A stretch of 64,000 bases of DNA from Nocardia panacis (GTDB lineage Bacteria; Actinomycetota; Actinomycetes; Mycobacteriales; Mycobacteriaceae). Of the stretch, positions 42,557 through 50,429 are shown in pieces. The DNA lies in assembly GCF_003598715.1 (NCBI RefSeq), contig NZ_QZFU01000036.1, forward strand, positions 186,001 through 250,000, given 5' to 3'. The translations under genes and the position numbers were made by a program. Each line of letters begins with the position of its first letter. The first letter of the stretch is position 1. The notes below the pieces were generated by a model. It saw only the letters and a program-made list of their open reading frames with translations, did no database searches and was not told where the DNA came from.

Positions 42557-44182
42557 CTACTTGGCGTCCCAGTAGCATTCGACCACCGCGGTGGTGAATG
42601 GGAAACGGACGGGCGTCGGGCCGAAGACAATTCGGCCCGCCGCATCGGCCGCGCTCGCGATGGCGGCCGCCACCGCCGCCGACTCCGCTTCGGGACAGTG
42701 CACGATCACCTCGTCGTGCTGGAAGAAGACCAGTTCGGCGCGCATCTCGCGCAGTGCGTGGCGCACGCCTGCCAGCATCAGCAGCGCCCAGTCGGCGGCG
42801 CTGCCCTGGACGACGAAGTTGCGGGTGAAGCGCCCGCGCGCCCGCGCCGACGCTGAATTGTATTGCGGCTGTTCGTCTTCAGGGTCGGAGGAGACCGGAG
42901 GGCAGGTGCGGCCGAGCCAGGTGCGCACCAATCGACCCTCCGCACCCGCGTGCGCCGCCTCGTCGACATAGGCGACGGCGGCCGGATAGCGGCGGCGCAG
43001 TTCGGCCAGGTGGGTCAGCGCGTCGCCGGAGGTCTGGCCGTAGATCGCGCCGAGCAGCGCGATCTTGGCCTGCGCGCGGTCGCCGTCGAAGGCGCGGGCC
43101 GCCAGATCGGCGTACAGGTCATCGCCGCGGCCCGCGACCTCCATCAGCTCCGGATCGCGGGAGATGGCGGCAAGCACCCGCGGCTCCATCTGGTCGGCGT
43201 CGGCGACCACCAGCCGCCACCCCGGATCGGCGCGGATTGCCTTCCGAATGACCTTCGGAATTTGCAACGCCCCACCGCCATTGGTGGTCCACCGGCCGGA
43301 AACCGTTCCGCCCGGCAAATATTCGGGACGGAACCTGCCGTCGTGCACCCACTGCTCCAGCCAGGACCAACCGTGCGCGGTGTAGACGCGGTAGAGCGAC
43401 TTATAGGCCAGCAGCGGCTCGATGGCCGGATGATCGACCTTCTGCAACTCCCACTTCCGCGTCGACGACAGCGCGATCCCCTCGCGGGCGAAGGCTTTGA
43501 TGATCTCGGCGGGCAGATCCGGTCGCACCCATCCGCCCAGCGCCCGCGAGACCTGCGCGGACAGTTCCGCCATCCGACGCGGCTGACCGCCCGCCATGCG
43601 CTCGCCGAGCAGGCCGTCGAGAACCTCGCGGTGAATATCGGCCCGCCACGGAATCCCGGACCGCGACATCTCCGCGGCCACCAGCATCCCCGCCGATTCG
43701 GCGGCCAGGAGCAACCGCATCCGATCCGGATGTTCGGCGCGGTCGGTCCTGGCGAGCTGTCCGGCGTAGACCTCCAGCAGCGCGGACAGCTCGTCGGTGC
43801 CGGGCGGCAGCGGCACCGGACCGGAGTCGAACAGCGAGGGTTGGGTTTCGGCGGCCCGCACCGGTGCGTCCGACGGCACCGGCAGATCGCGCAGCCGAGC
43901 CCAGGCCGCGGCCAGCGACCGCGCCTGACCCGATTGGCCGTGCTCGTGGCCGATCAGCAGGGCCTCGGCCGCCTCCACGTCGTAGCATCGCTCGACCCGG
44001 ACACCAGCCCGCCGATAAATCTCGGCCGTCGATCGCCAGACCCATCGGTGCGCCTGTGGGCGCGACCGGATCGCAGCGGACAATGAGGACGCCACCTCGA
44101 TCGGCCCCGCAGGGCGCCCGTCGGGGCCGAGCGGACATAGTCGCGCTCCTCCGCCTGCCGTCTCGGCCACCGCCCATCGCAT
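42557..44182 (-). CDS. Short DNA polymerase I-like protein (3'-5' exonuclease-like/polymerase, actinobacterial type)
   Basis: 541 residues from ATG 44182. Family A polymerase motifs: A as VADADQMEPRVLAA, B as QAKIALLGAIYGQTSG and C as FFQHDEVIVHCP; also LPGGTVSGRWTTN and NFVVQGSAADWALLML. The N-terminal 170 residues are in the place of a 3'-5' exonuclease domain, but I see no Asp-x-Glu metal motif, so editing activity is doubtful. There is no 5'-nuclease domain. It is the accessory PolA-like protein found in actinobacteria rather than the main PolA. Confidence 0.88.
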   Translation of the reverse strand: MRWAVAETAGGGARLCPLGPDGRPAGPIEVASSLSAAIRSRPQAHRWVWRSTAEIYRRAGVRVERCYDVEAAEALLIGHEHGQSGQARSLAAAWARLRDLPVPSDAPVRAAETQPSLFDSGPVPLPPGTDELSALLEVYAGQLARTDRAEHPDRMRLLLAAESAGMLVAAEMSRSGIPWRADIHREVLDGLLGERMAGGQPRRMAELSAQVSRALGGWVRPDLPAEIIKAFAREGIALSSTRKWELQKVDHPAIEPLLAYKSLYRVYTAHGWSWLEQWVHDGRFRPEYLPGGTVSGRWTTNGGGALQIPKVIRKAIRADPGWRLVVADADQMEPRVLAAISRDPELMEVAGRGDDLYADLAARAFDGDRAQAKIALLGAIYGQTSGDALTHLAELRRRYPAAVAYVDEAAHAGAEGRLVRTWLGRTCPPVSSDPEDEQPQYNSASARARGRFTRNFVVQGSAADWALLMLAGVRHALREMRAELVFFQHDEVIVHCPEAESAAVAAAIASAADAAGRIVFGPTPVRFPFTTAVVECYWDAK

Positions 44183-44211
44183 GCCCGCAGTCTGGCATCG
44201 ACCACCGACAA

Positions 44212-44973
44212 CTACTGGGGCAGGTTGCGGTCGAACAGGGCCAGCAGTTCGCGGTAGTGCCGTTCGTCGGAGGCGGCGTCGTAGGCGGCGGTGTCGGCCT
44301 GGGTGTAGCCGTGCTGGGCGCCCGCGTAGACCTCGGTGCGATGCCGAACGCCTGCGGCGACCAGCGCCTTGTCGAATTCGGCGAAATGTTCCGGCGTCAT
44401 GTGGCGATCCTCGCCCGCGTGGGCGAAATACAGTTCCGCCGTGATCTTCCCGAGGGTCAGGTGCGGACTGTCCGGGGTGTCGGTGACAAGTGGTCCGCCG
44501 TGGAATCCGGCCACCGCCCCGATCCGGTCCGGGAACATGGCGGCGGCCTGCACCACTATCCGCGCACCCATGCAGTATCCCGTCAGACCGACCTTCGCCC
44601 CGGTGACCAGCGGGGATGCCGCCAGCCAGCCGAGGTATGCCTCGGTGTCGGCCCGCAGGCGGTCCGGTGTCAGTGCATTGATCAGCGGAATGATCTGCTG
44701 GAAGATCTCGGGTCGCGCCGCCGGGTCGATGTAGTCCGGCAATTCGACCACCGGCGCCCGCCCGCTTCGGTAGAAGGCGTTCGGAAGCAGCACGGTATAG
44801 CCGTGGGCGGCAATACGATCGGCGAGTTTCTTCAGGCTCGGCCGCAGCCCGAAACCGTCCTGGACCACCAGGACGCCCGGATGGGCGGCGCCGTCGTCCG
44901 GGTGGGTGACATATGCGTCGGCCACGCCGTCGGGTGTTTGAATGTCGACCGAGATACCTTGCGTCGCAGTCAT
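44212..44973 (-). CDS. Dienelactone hydrolase family protein
   Basis: 253 residues. The nucleophile motif is GLTGYCMGARI (Cys, as in DLH), with the Asp in AHAGEDRHM and the His in GAQHGYTQ. DLH opens dienelactones in chlorocatechol pathways, but most actinobacterial members have unknown esterase or lactonase substrates. It shares its direction with the polymerase gene, 29 bases away, without an obvious functional link. Confidence 0.88.
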   Translation of the reverse strand: MTATQGISVDIQTPDGVADAYVTHPDDGAAHPGVLVVQDGFGLRPSLKKLADRIAAHGYTVLLPNAFYRSGRAPVVELPDYIDPAARPEIFQQIIPLINALTPDRLRADTEAYLGWLAASPLVTGAKVGLTGYCMGARIVVQAAAMFPDRIGAVAGFHGGPLVTDTPDSPHLTLGKITAELYFAHAGEDRHMTPEHFAEFDKALVAAGVRHRTEVYAGAQHGYTQADTAAYDAASDERHYRELLALFDRNLPQ

Positions 44974-45419
44974 CTTTGAAGTCCTTCAGTCGTAGTTGCT
45001 GTCCTGTGATCAACACGACGAAGGCGGAGACCGTGCGCAATCGCAGGATCCTCGATCGAGAAGGGGACCGACACCGGCCCGCACGGCGCTCAGGAGAGCA
45101 CCGGGTAACCAATCTGTGTGTGGCGCAAGGCCGACCCGGTAGTCATCGCCTCATACGCTAGCCCACCGGACCGGTTTGATGTCAACCCCGAGCTACCTGC
45201 TCGGCGTCGCCGACAAGGCTTTGTTCCTACGCCGCACTCTCGCGGCGATGGTCGCGCCGAGCAGTGATGCCAGGCCGGAGATCGAAAATCGCATTCGGCG
45301 GCGACGCGGGACCGGAATCCGGTCGCGTCGTTGCTGGAAACCGGCCCGGGCCAGGGGCTTTCGCTGTTGGCACGGCGGCATCCCGCCGTGCGGACAGGTC
45401 GAAGCAAGGTGGTCTCGCT
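44974..45419. other. Intergenic stretch without a supported gene
   Basis: About 450 bases between the dienelactone hydrolase start and the TetR stop. Frames here look random, with mixed third positions and no recognisable product. The only structure seen is the hairpin at 45370-45391. It may contain the promoter of the hydrolase. Confidence 0.5.
45370..45391 (-). terminator. Hairpin terminator of the TetR gene
   Basis: A perfect 9-bp stem (GCACGGCGG with its complement) and 4-base loop lie about 30 bases after the TetR stop on the - strand. Confidence 0.65.
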
Positions 45420-45986
45420 TTAGGGTCGGCGTCTCGCGGCATCGAGCAGAGTCTTCGCCGCGTCTCGCGCATTTCGCGCGGCGTTCGGATCGCCGTTGAT
45501 GGCCGCGGCGGTGATCGCGCCGTCGATGAGCAGTTGTAGCTGTGCGGTCAGTGTTCTCCGATCACCGAGGTTCGCTTCCTCGACCAGCGCCGCGAGGTAT
45601 CGGGTGAGCTCGTGTCTGTGGTGCCGAACGGTGTCGGCCACGGCCGGTGCGTTGTCGCCGAATTCGCCGAAGGAGTTGATGAACGCGCACCCTCGGAAAT
45701 CGGGTTCGGCGAACCAGCCCCCCAGCCAGTCGAATACCGCGAGCAGGCGATCCGGTGGGTCGCAGCGGGTGACCGACTCGACCAGCGCCGCGCGCCATCG
45801 GTCGTCGCGATGACGCAGATAGGCGACGACGAGTTCTTCTTTCGAGGGGAAGCACTGGTAGAGGCGTTTGAGTGAAACTCCTGAGCGGCTGCGGATCTCG
45901 TCCATGCCGACGGCCTGGATCCCCCGGCGATAGAACAGCTCCTCGGCGGCTACCAGTAGCCGGTCAGCGGCCTCCGTTCGATCCAC
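45420..45986 (-). CDS. TetR-family regulator
   Basis: 188 residues from GTG 45986. Helix-turn-helix: AAEELFYRRGIQAVGMDEIRSRSGVSLKRLYQCFPSKEELV. The C-terminal domain has GCAFINSFGEFGD, typical of the YxaF/LmrA-like group. It is divergent from the DUF1348-type gene; two matched palindromes lie between them. Confidence 0.9.
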   Translation of the reverse strand: MDRTEAADRLLVAAEELFYRRGIQAVGMDEIRSRSGVSLKRLYQCFPSKEELVVAYLRHRDDRWRAALVESVTRCDPPDRLLAVFDWLGGWFAEPDFRGCAFINSFGEFGDNAPAVADTVRHHRHELTRYLAALVEEANLGDRRTLTAQLQLLIDGAITAAAINGDPNAARNARDAAKTLLDAARRRP

Positions 45987-46008
45987 TGCGCACCTCTCGA
46001 CTAGCGCG

Positions 46009-46024
46009 GAAAACGATCGTTCTC
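46009..46024. promoter_or_regulatory. TetR operator site 1
   Basis: GAAAACG-AT-CGTTCTC, a near-perfect dyad (6 of 7 pairs) sharing its right arm with site 2 at 46043. It is 22 bases upstream of the TetR start. Confidence 0.75.
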
Positions 46025-46042
46025 TACGCTAGCAGTCGATGC

Positions 46043-46058
46043 GAGAACGCACGTTCTC
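46043..46058. promoter_or_regulatory. TetR operator site 2
   Basis: GAGAACG-CA-CGTTCTC, a perfect 7-bp-arm dyad lying 34 bases from site 1, just before the ribosome site of the DUF1348-type gene. Confidence 0.8.
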
Positions 46059-46077
46059 CCCCGAGGAGGTTGCGAAT

Positions 46078-46536
46078 ATGTCGGCACGACCACCGTTTCC
46101 ACCGTTCGACATGGACACCGCCGCGCAGAAGGTGCAGGCGGCCGAGGATGCCTGGAATACCCGCGATCCGGAGCGGGTCGCGCTCGCCTATACCGAGGAT
46201 TCGGTGTGGCGCAACCGCGACCGGTTCGTCACCGGTCGCGCGGAGATCGTCGAATTCCTGCGGCAGAAGTGGGAGCGCGAATTCGAATACGCGTTGCGCA
46301 AGGAACTTTGGGGATTCCGGGGCAATCGCATGGCGGTGCGATTCCAGTACGAAAGCCATGACGCGACGGGTCAGTGGTGGCGCAGCTACGGCAACGAACT
46401 GTGGGAGTTCACGGCGGAAGGATTGATGTGCAGGCGCGAGGCGAGTATCAACGACATCGCGATCACCGCCGCGGACCGGCGCATCTTCGGGCCGCGATCG
46501 GCCGAGGATCGGGGTCTGCCCATCCCATTGCAATAG
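46078..46536 (+). CDS. NTF2-like protein, DUF1348 type
   Basis: 152 residues from ATG 46078 (GAGGAGG about nine bases upstream; ATG 46039 would run through the operator). Contains AEDAWNTRDPERVALAYTEDSVWRNRDRF, FLRQKWEREFEYALRKELW and WEFTAEGLMCRREASIND. It is a single-domain NTF2-fold protein with many Trp and Arg residues lining a probable pocket. Function unknown; it is probably induced by the ligand of the divergent TetR. Confidence 0.87.
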   Translation: MSARPPFPPFDMDTAAQKVQAAEDAWNTRDPERVALAYTEDSVWRNRDRFVTGRAEIVEFLRQKWEREFEYALRKELWGFRGNRMAVRFQYESHDATGQWWRSYGNELWEFTAEGLMCRREASINDIAITAADRRIFGPRSAEDRGLPIPLQ

Positions 46537-46794
46537 GTAGTCGGGGCGCGTTTCCGCGCGGCAGGTCGTCCCGGCAGACCCGGCGGCGGACCTGGAATCG
46601 GTCGCCGACCCTGGCAAGGTCGTCATCGCAGGTGTAGCTGAGGGTCAACTGCGGTGATCCGCCCCTGGCCGTGTTGTAAACCAGAGCGGAGGTCCTAACG
46701 CTAATCAACCCGAACCACCCGACCGCCGAAGGGCCGACGCTCCGGATCGAGCCGGCAGGCCGACCTTCGTGGGCACGGCTCGGCTGAGCGCGCG

Positions 46795-47301
46795 CTATCG
46801 CTTGTTCAGAAGGGAGATGGGCAGTGGCCGCCGCGGCACCGGCTCGGACACGACGATCGAGGTGGTTGTCTGCCCGAACATGAGGAACCCGTCGAGCACC
46901 TCCTCGAGCTGACCGATCGACGGCCCGTGCACCTTCAGTAGGAAGCAGTCCTCGCCGGTGATCCGGAAGCACTCGACCACCTGCGGCGTGTCCTGTGCCG
47001 CTGCCACGATCTTGGGGAGTTGGCCGGGTCCGGGCCGGATGCGCACGAACGCGGTCACAGGCATATCGAGGGCAGCCGGGTCGACCTCCATCCGGAAACC
47101 GGTGATCACGCCGAGTCGTTCCAGGCGCTGCACCCGCTCGGTGACCGCGGGCGCCGACATGCCGATACGGCGGGCGAGTTCGGACATGGACAGCCGCGGA
47201 TCGTCGTGTAACTCGTTGAGCAGCCGCATGTTCACCTCGTCCAGCAGCCGCGATCGCTCAGTGAAGGATTCTTGACCATTTGGCCTTGATTTTCCAGACA
47301 A
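46795..47301 (-). CDS. Lrp/AsnC-family regulator
   Basis: About 168 residues if started at TTG 47301. The helix-turn-helix is LLDEVNMRLLNELHDDPRLSMSELARRIGMSAPAVTERVQRLERLGVI, then the RAM ligand domain with ITGEDCFLLKVHGPSIGQLEEVLD. The start is uncertain: an ATG at 47277 is out of frame, and GTG 47241 would cut the first helix. It is divergent from an EamA-type exporter, the usual partner of an amino-acid-sensing Lrp. Confidence 0.85.
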   Translation of the reverse strand: MSGKSRPNGQESFTERSRLLDEVNMRLLNELHDDPRLSMSELARRIGMSAPAVTERVQRLERLGVITGFRMEVDPAALDMPVTAFVRIRPGPGQLPKIVAAAQDTPQVVECFRITGEDCFLLKVHGPSIGQLEEVLDGFLMFGQTTTSIVVSEPVPRRPLPISLLNKR

Positions 47302-47364
47302 CTCACGCCATCTTCCTGGATAGTGCCATTCCGGCTGTGGATATTTCCTTGGAAGATACCCTGC

Positions 47365-48255
47365 ATGACAACACCGTCCGGGATCGCTGCGCAGCGAACG
47401 GCGCCGCGGGTGCCTGCACCGGCTTACTTCGGCATCAGCGCGATCTTCCACTACCTCGGGCCGGCTTTTGCCGTGCTGCTGTTCACCCACCTAGACGTAC
47501 TCGGGGTGGCTTGGCTGCGGATCGCTAGCGCCGCGGTCGTGTTCGCGGTGTGGCGCAGGCCGTGGCGGCTGCTCCGGCGCCTCACACCGGAGCAGCGGCG
47601 GGTGCTGCTCGGGCTCGGTGTGGTGCTCGCGGCCATGAACATGATGTTCTACCTGGCTATCGCGCGGCTGCCGCTGGCGACCGTCGGGGCGATCGAGTTC
47701 CTCGGCACGATCGTGGTCGCCGCGGTCGGTATGCGCAACGTCCGCAACGTGATCGCCCTCGCACTCGCCGTGGGCGGGGTGGTCGCGTTGACCGATATCC
47801 GGCTCGCCGGTGAGCCGTTCGGGTTCGTCTTCGCATTCGTCAACTGCGCACTGTTCATGCTCTACGTGGTCCTGGGCCACCGCATCGCCAACAGCGGTGC
47901 CGGGTTGTCGGGAATCGATCAACTCGGTGCCGCGATGCTGATCGCCGCGGTGGTCGCGGCGCCGTTCTGCCTCACTGCCGCAGCCCCGGCCTTCACCAGC
48001 CCGGTGGCGCTGCCGGCCGGAGTAGGCGTGGGCATCTGCTCTTCGGTCATCCCCTATGTGACCGACCAACTTGCCATGGCCCGGCTACGCCGGAGCACCT
48101 TCGCGCTGATGCTGAGCATCCTGCCTGCGGTCGCCACGGTGATCGGGATCGTGGTGCTCACCCAGATCCCCACCATCGGGGAGTTGATCGGCATCGCGCT
48201 CATCGCCTGGGGTGTCTCGATCCACCAGGAACCACGGGAAGGCCAGGAGAAGTGA
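47365..48255 (+). CDS. EamA/DMT-family transporter
   Basis: 296 residues with ten hydrophobic helices in two repeats. It resembles RhtA-type amino-acid exporters: PAPAYFGISAIFHYLGPAFA, AIARLPLATVGAIEFLG and LRRSTFALMLSILPAVATVIG. With the divergent Lrp-type regulator it forms a likely amino-acid or analogue export pair. Confidence 0.88.
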   Translation: MTTPSGIAAQRTAPRVPAPAYFGISAIFHYLGPAFAVLLFTHLDVLGVAWLRIASAAVVFAVWRRPWRLLRRLTPEQRRVLLGLGVVLAAMNMMFYLAIARLPLATVGAIEFLGTIVVAAVGMRNVRNVIALALAVGGVVALTDIRLAGEPFGFVFAFVNCALFMLYVVLGHRIANSGAGLSGIDQLGAAMLIAAVVAAPFCLTAAAPAFTSPVALPAGVGVGICSSVIPYVTDQLAMARLRRSTFALMLSILPAVATVIGIVVLTQIPTIGELIGIALIAWGVSIHQEPREGQEK

Positions 48256-48571
48256 GGGACTACACCTCACCATCCGCGGCGAACACCTCGGTCCTCTCCT
48301 GACACACATGACCTCACCACGAAGGCCACACCCGCGCCGTCGAGCACCCGCTGTGGCAGGTAGGCGGCGGCATTCCAGCCGTCGAGTCTGCTGTGGCCCG
48401 CGACGGCGACCGACAGTTGGCCGACGCTGTCCTGCTCCTGCTGGTCATAAAGTCCCTGCGCGATGCATATCCAGTTCATCGGGCGGCATCCGATTCTCCG
48501 CACCGATCTGCGCGGCGACCTCCGCGTACACCCTGGTGCGACGTTCCTCGGGATCCAGCGAGTGCGGTGTA
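48256..48571 (-). pseudogene. Possible decayed coding segment
   Basis: On the - strand two GC3-rich frames follow one another: LDPEERRTRVYAEVAAQ... ending at a TGA near 48445, then in another frame VGQLSVAVAGHSRLDGWNA...QRVLDGAG, ending near 48273. Neither has a start or a family I recognise. This may be the frameshifted remains of a gene, or simply high-GC noise. I see nothing else in the gap. Confidence 0.25.
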
Positions 48572-49150
48572 CTAGCCGATCGCGTCGCGCACGATGCGGG
48601 CCACGGCCTCGGTGGTCCCGGCCGGGTCGGCTCCGGGGTTGCGGGCGTGGCGGCGCACCGCCGCGTACGGCAGCTCGATGATCAGCAGGGCCAGTCGCTC
48701 GCGGTCGGCGGGGTCGCGGTAGCCCAGCCGGTCGCCGAGTTCCCGGACCGCCTCGTCGAGTCGGGTCTGTTGCGCCGCGGCAACCTGTTTCGACTCGGCA
48801 CTCCACTGCGCGGCACCGAAAGCCGCAGGCCCCGCGAGCAATACGGCCGCGTCGGTGGGATGGCGCGCGGACCAGTCCGTGACGTGGTGGGCGGCGCGGA
48901 CGGCGGCCTGCCGCGGTGGGTCGACCCGCAGCGCGGCCAGGAATCCTTCCTGGAATCGCTCGACGGTGCGCAACCACAGACCCGCCAGCAGTGTGGACCG
49001 GTCCGGGAAGCGGTAGTAGACCGAACCGCTCGGCGCGCCCGCGGCGGCGGCGACGGCGCTCATGGTGACGGCGGCGGCCCCCTCGGCGGCGGCGAGGTCG
49101 GCGGCGGCGTCCAGCAGTGAGTCCGCGGTGTGCGCGGGTTTCCTTGACAC
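48572..49150 (-). CDS. TetR-family regulator
   Basis: 192 residues from GTG 49150. Helix-turn-helix: AADLAAAEGAAAVTMSAVAAAAGAPSGSVYYRFPDRSTLL. Ala-rich helical C-terminus. It is divergent from the SRPBCC-type gene with an 18-base perfect palindrome between them. Confidence 0.9.
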   Translation of the reverse strand: MSRKPAHTADSLLDAAADLAAAEGAAAVTMSAVAAAAGAPSGSVYYRFPDRSTLLAGLWLRTVERFQEGFLAALRVDPPRQAAVRAAHHVTDWSARHPTDAAVLLAGPAAFGAAQWSAESKQVAAAQQTRLDEAVRELGDRLGYRDPADRERLALLIIELPYAAVRRHARNPGADPAGTTEAVARIVRDAIG

Positions 49151-49165
49151 GACCTAGAGAATAGC

Positions 49166-49183
49166 CTCTAATTACAATTAGAG
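49166..49183. promoter_or_regulatory. Perfect palindromic operator
   Basis: CTCTAATT-AC-AATTAGAG, 8-bp perfect arms, starts 16 bases before the TetR start and ends 29 bases before the SRPBCC start. A/T-rich in GC-rich surroundings. Confidence 0.8.
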
Positions 49184-49211
49184 AACAATCGCTAAATGAG
49201 AGGTCCTGGTC

Positions 49212-49709
49212 ATGGTGCTCAATATCCACTCACGGGTGATCGCGGCCGACGTCGAGGCGGTCGGTCGACTGCTCGATACGCTGGCCACCGACGACGATCG
49301 GCTCTGGCCGGTCCGGAACTGGCCCGCCATGCGCTTCGATCGACCGCTCGCCGTCGGCGCCGACGGCGGCCACGGGTTGATCCGCTACACCTGCATCGCC
49401 TTCGACAGGGGACGCGAGGTCGTCTTCCGCTTCAACAGTCCCCGCGGCTTCGACGGCACCCACCGCTGGCTCGCGGAGAAAGTGGACGACCAGCACACCC
49501 GCCTGACCCACGAGATCCTCATGGACCCGCACGGCTGGGATCGACTCGCCTTCCCGCTGGCGTGGCGCTGGCTGCACGACGCCCTGATCGAGGATGGACT
49601 CGATCTCGCCGAGGCCGAACTGGTTCCGGGCACCCCGCCCCGCAGCAGGCACAGCGCCTACGTGCGGTTCCTGCGCGGCCTCGTGCACAGTGACAAGGTG
49701 CGCGAGTAA
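49212..49709 (+). CDS. SRPBCC-like small protein
   Basis: 165 residues: VLNIHSRVIAADVEAVGRLLDTL at the start, DGTHRWLAEKVDDQHTRLTHEILMDPHG in the middle and WLHDALIEDGLDLAE near the end. The pattern fits the helix-grip (START/Bet v1) fold of small ligand-binding proteins. It is likely under the divergent TetR. Ligand unknown. Confidence 0.75.
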   Translation: MVLNIHSRVIAADVEAVGRLLDTLATDDDRLWPVRNWPAMRFDRPLAVGADGGHGLIRYTCIAFDRGREVVFRFNSPRGFDGTHRWLAEKVDDQHTRLTHEILMDPHGWDRLAFPLAWRWLHDALIEDGLDLAEAELVPGTPPRSRHSAYVRFLRGLVHSDKVRE

Positions 49710-49750
49710 TCACGATGCGGGCGGCGAGCAATCGCCGCCCGCGTGAAATA

Positions 49751-50359
49751 TCAGGGCAATCCGATGAGTTTGCAGTACGCGTCGGCGACGGCCGCGGGGT
49801 CGAGCGAACCCTCCTGGTGATACCAGCGATGACTTTCGCTCACCATGTTCAGAATGGCGAAAGTCAGCACCGACGACGGCGCGTCCGGCAATTGGCCCCG
49901 CGCCTGAATCCTTTCCACCACGGCGCGCACCGCCGCGACGAATTCGCTCTCGTGCCGCTGCACCTCCTCGGCCACCACGGGCTCCAACCAGCGCTGCTCG
50001 CTGCGGTAGACGGCGAAGGTGAGGTTGTTGGCGATCACCGCGTAGGTGAATCGGGTGATGACGGCCCGCAACTGCGCCACCGGATCCGCGCTCGCCGCCA
50101 GACCGTCGCGCAGCGCCGTCGTCATATCCCGATCCACCTGTAAGGCGATCTCGCGCAACAGATCCGCCTTGGAACCCACGTAGTGGTAGATCGAGGGCTG
50201 GCTCAGATCGAGCTGCGCGGCGATCTCCCTGGTGGTGCCTTTGCTGTAGCCGCGGGAGGAGAACACCGCCGCCGCACCGTCCAGGATGCGTCGCCGTTTG
50301 TCCTCCCAGGCCGATTCCCCCTCGACCGGCGTCGACGCAGCCACGCGTTGGCCTCCCAC
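49751..50359 (-). CDS. TetR-family regulator
   Basis: 202 residues from GTG 50359, chosen for the GGAGGA six bases upstream; a longer ATG reading to 50422 lacks one. Helix-turn-helix: DGAAAVFSSRGYSKGTTREIAAQLDLSQPSIYHYVGSKADLL. KstR2/FadR-like size. It is 71 bases downstream of the CoA ligase stop and may control the aromatic or acyl-CoA genes on its upstream side. Confidence 0.9.
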   Translation of the reverse strand: MGGQRVAASTPVEGESAWEDKRRRILDGAAAVFSSRGYSKGTTREIAAQLDLSQPSIYHYVGSKADLLREIALQVDRDMTTALRDGLAASADPVAQLRAVITRFTYAVIANNLTFAVYRSEQRWLEPVVAEEVQRHESEFVAAVRAVVERIQARGQLPDAPSSVLTFAILNMVSESHRWYHQEGSLDPAAVADAYCKLIGLP

Positions 50360-50429
50360 AGTAGTTCCTCCGAAATTCGAACAAGCGTCAGCATAGCCGG
50401 AGATACGGCGGGCGGGCGGCACCGAGAGC

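Noticed and set aside
44974..45419. Short frames in the gap before the TetR gene
   Set aside because: Third-position bias is weak, no ribosome sites precede them, and no product is recognisable.
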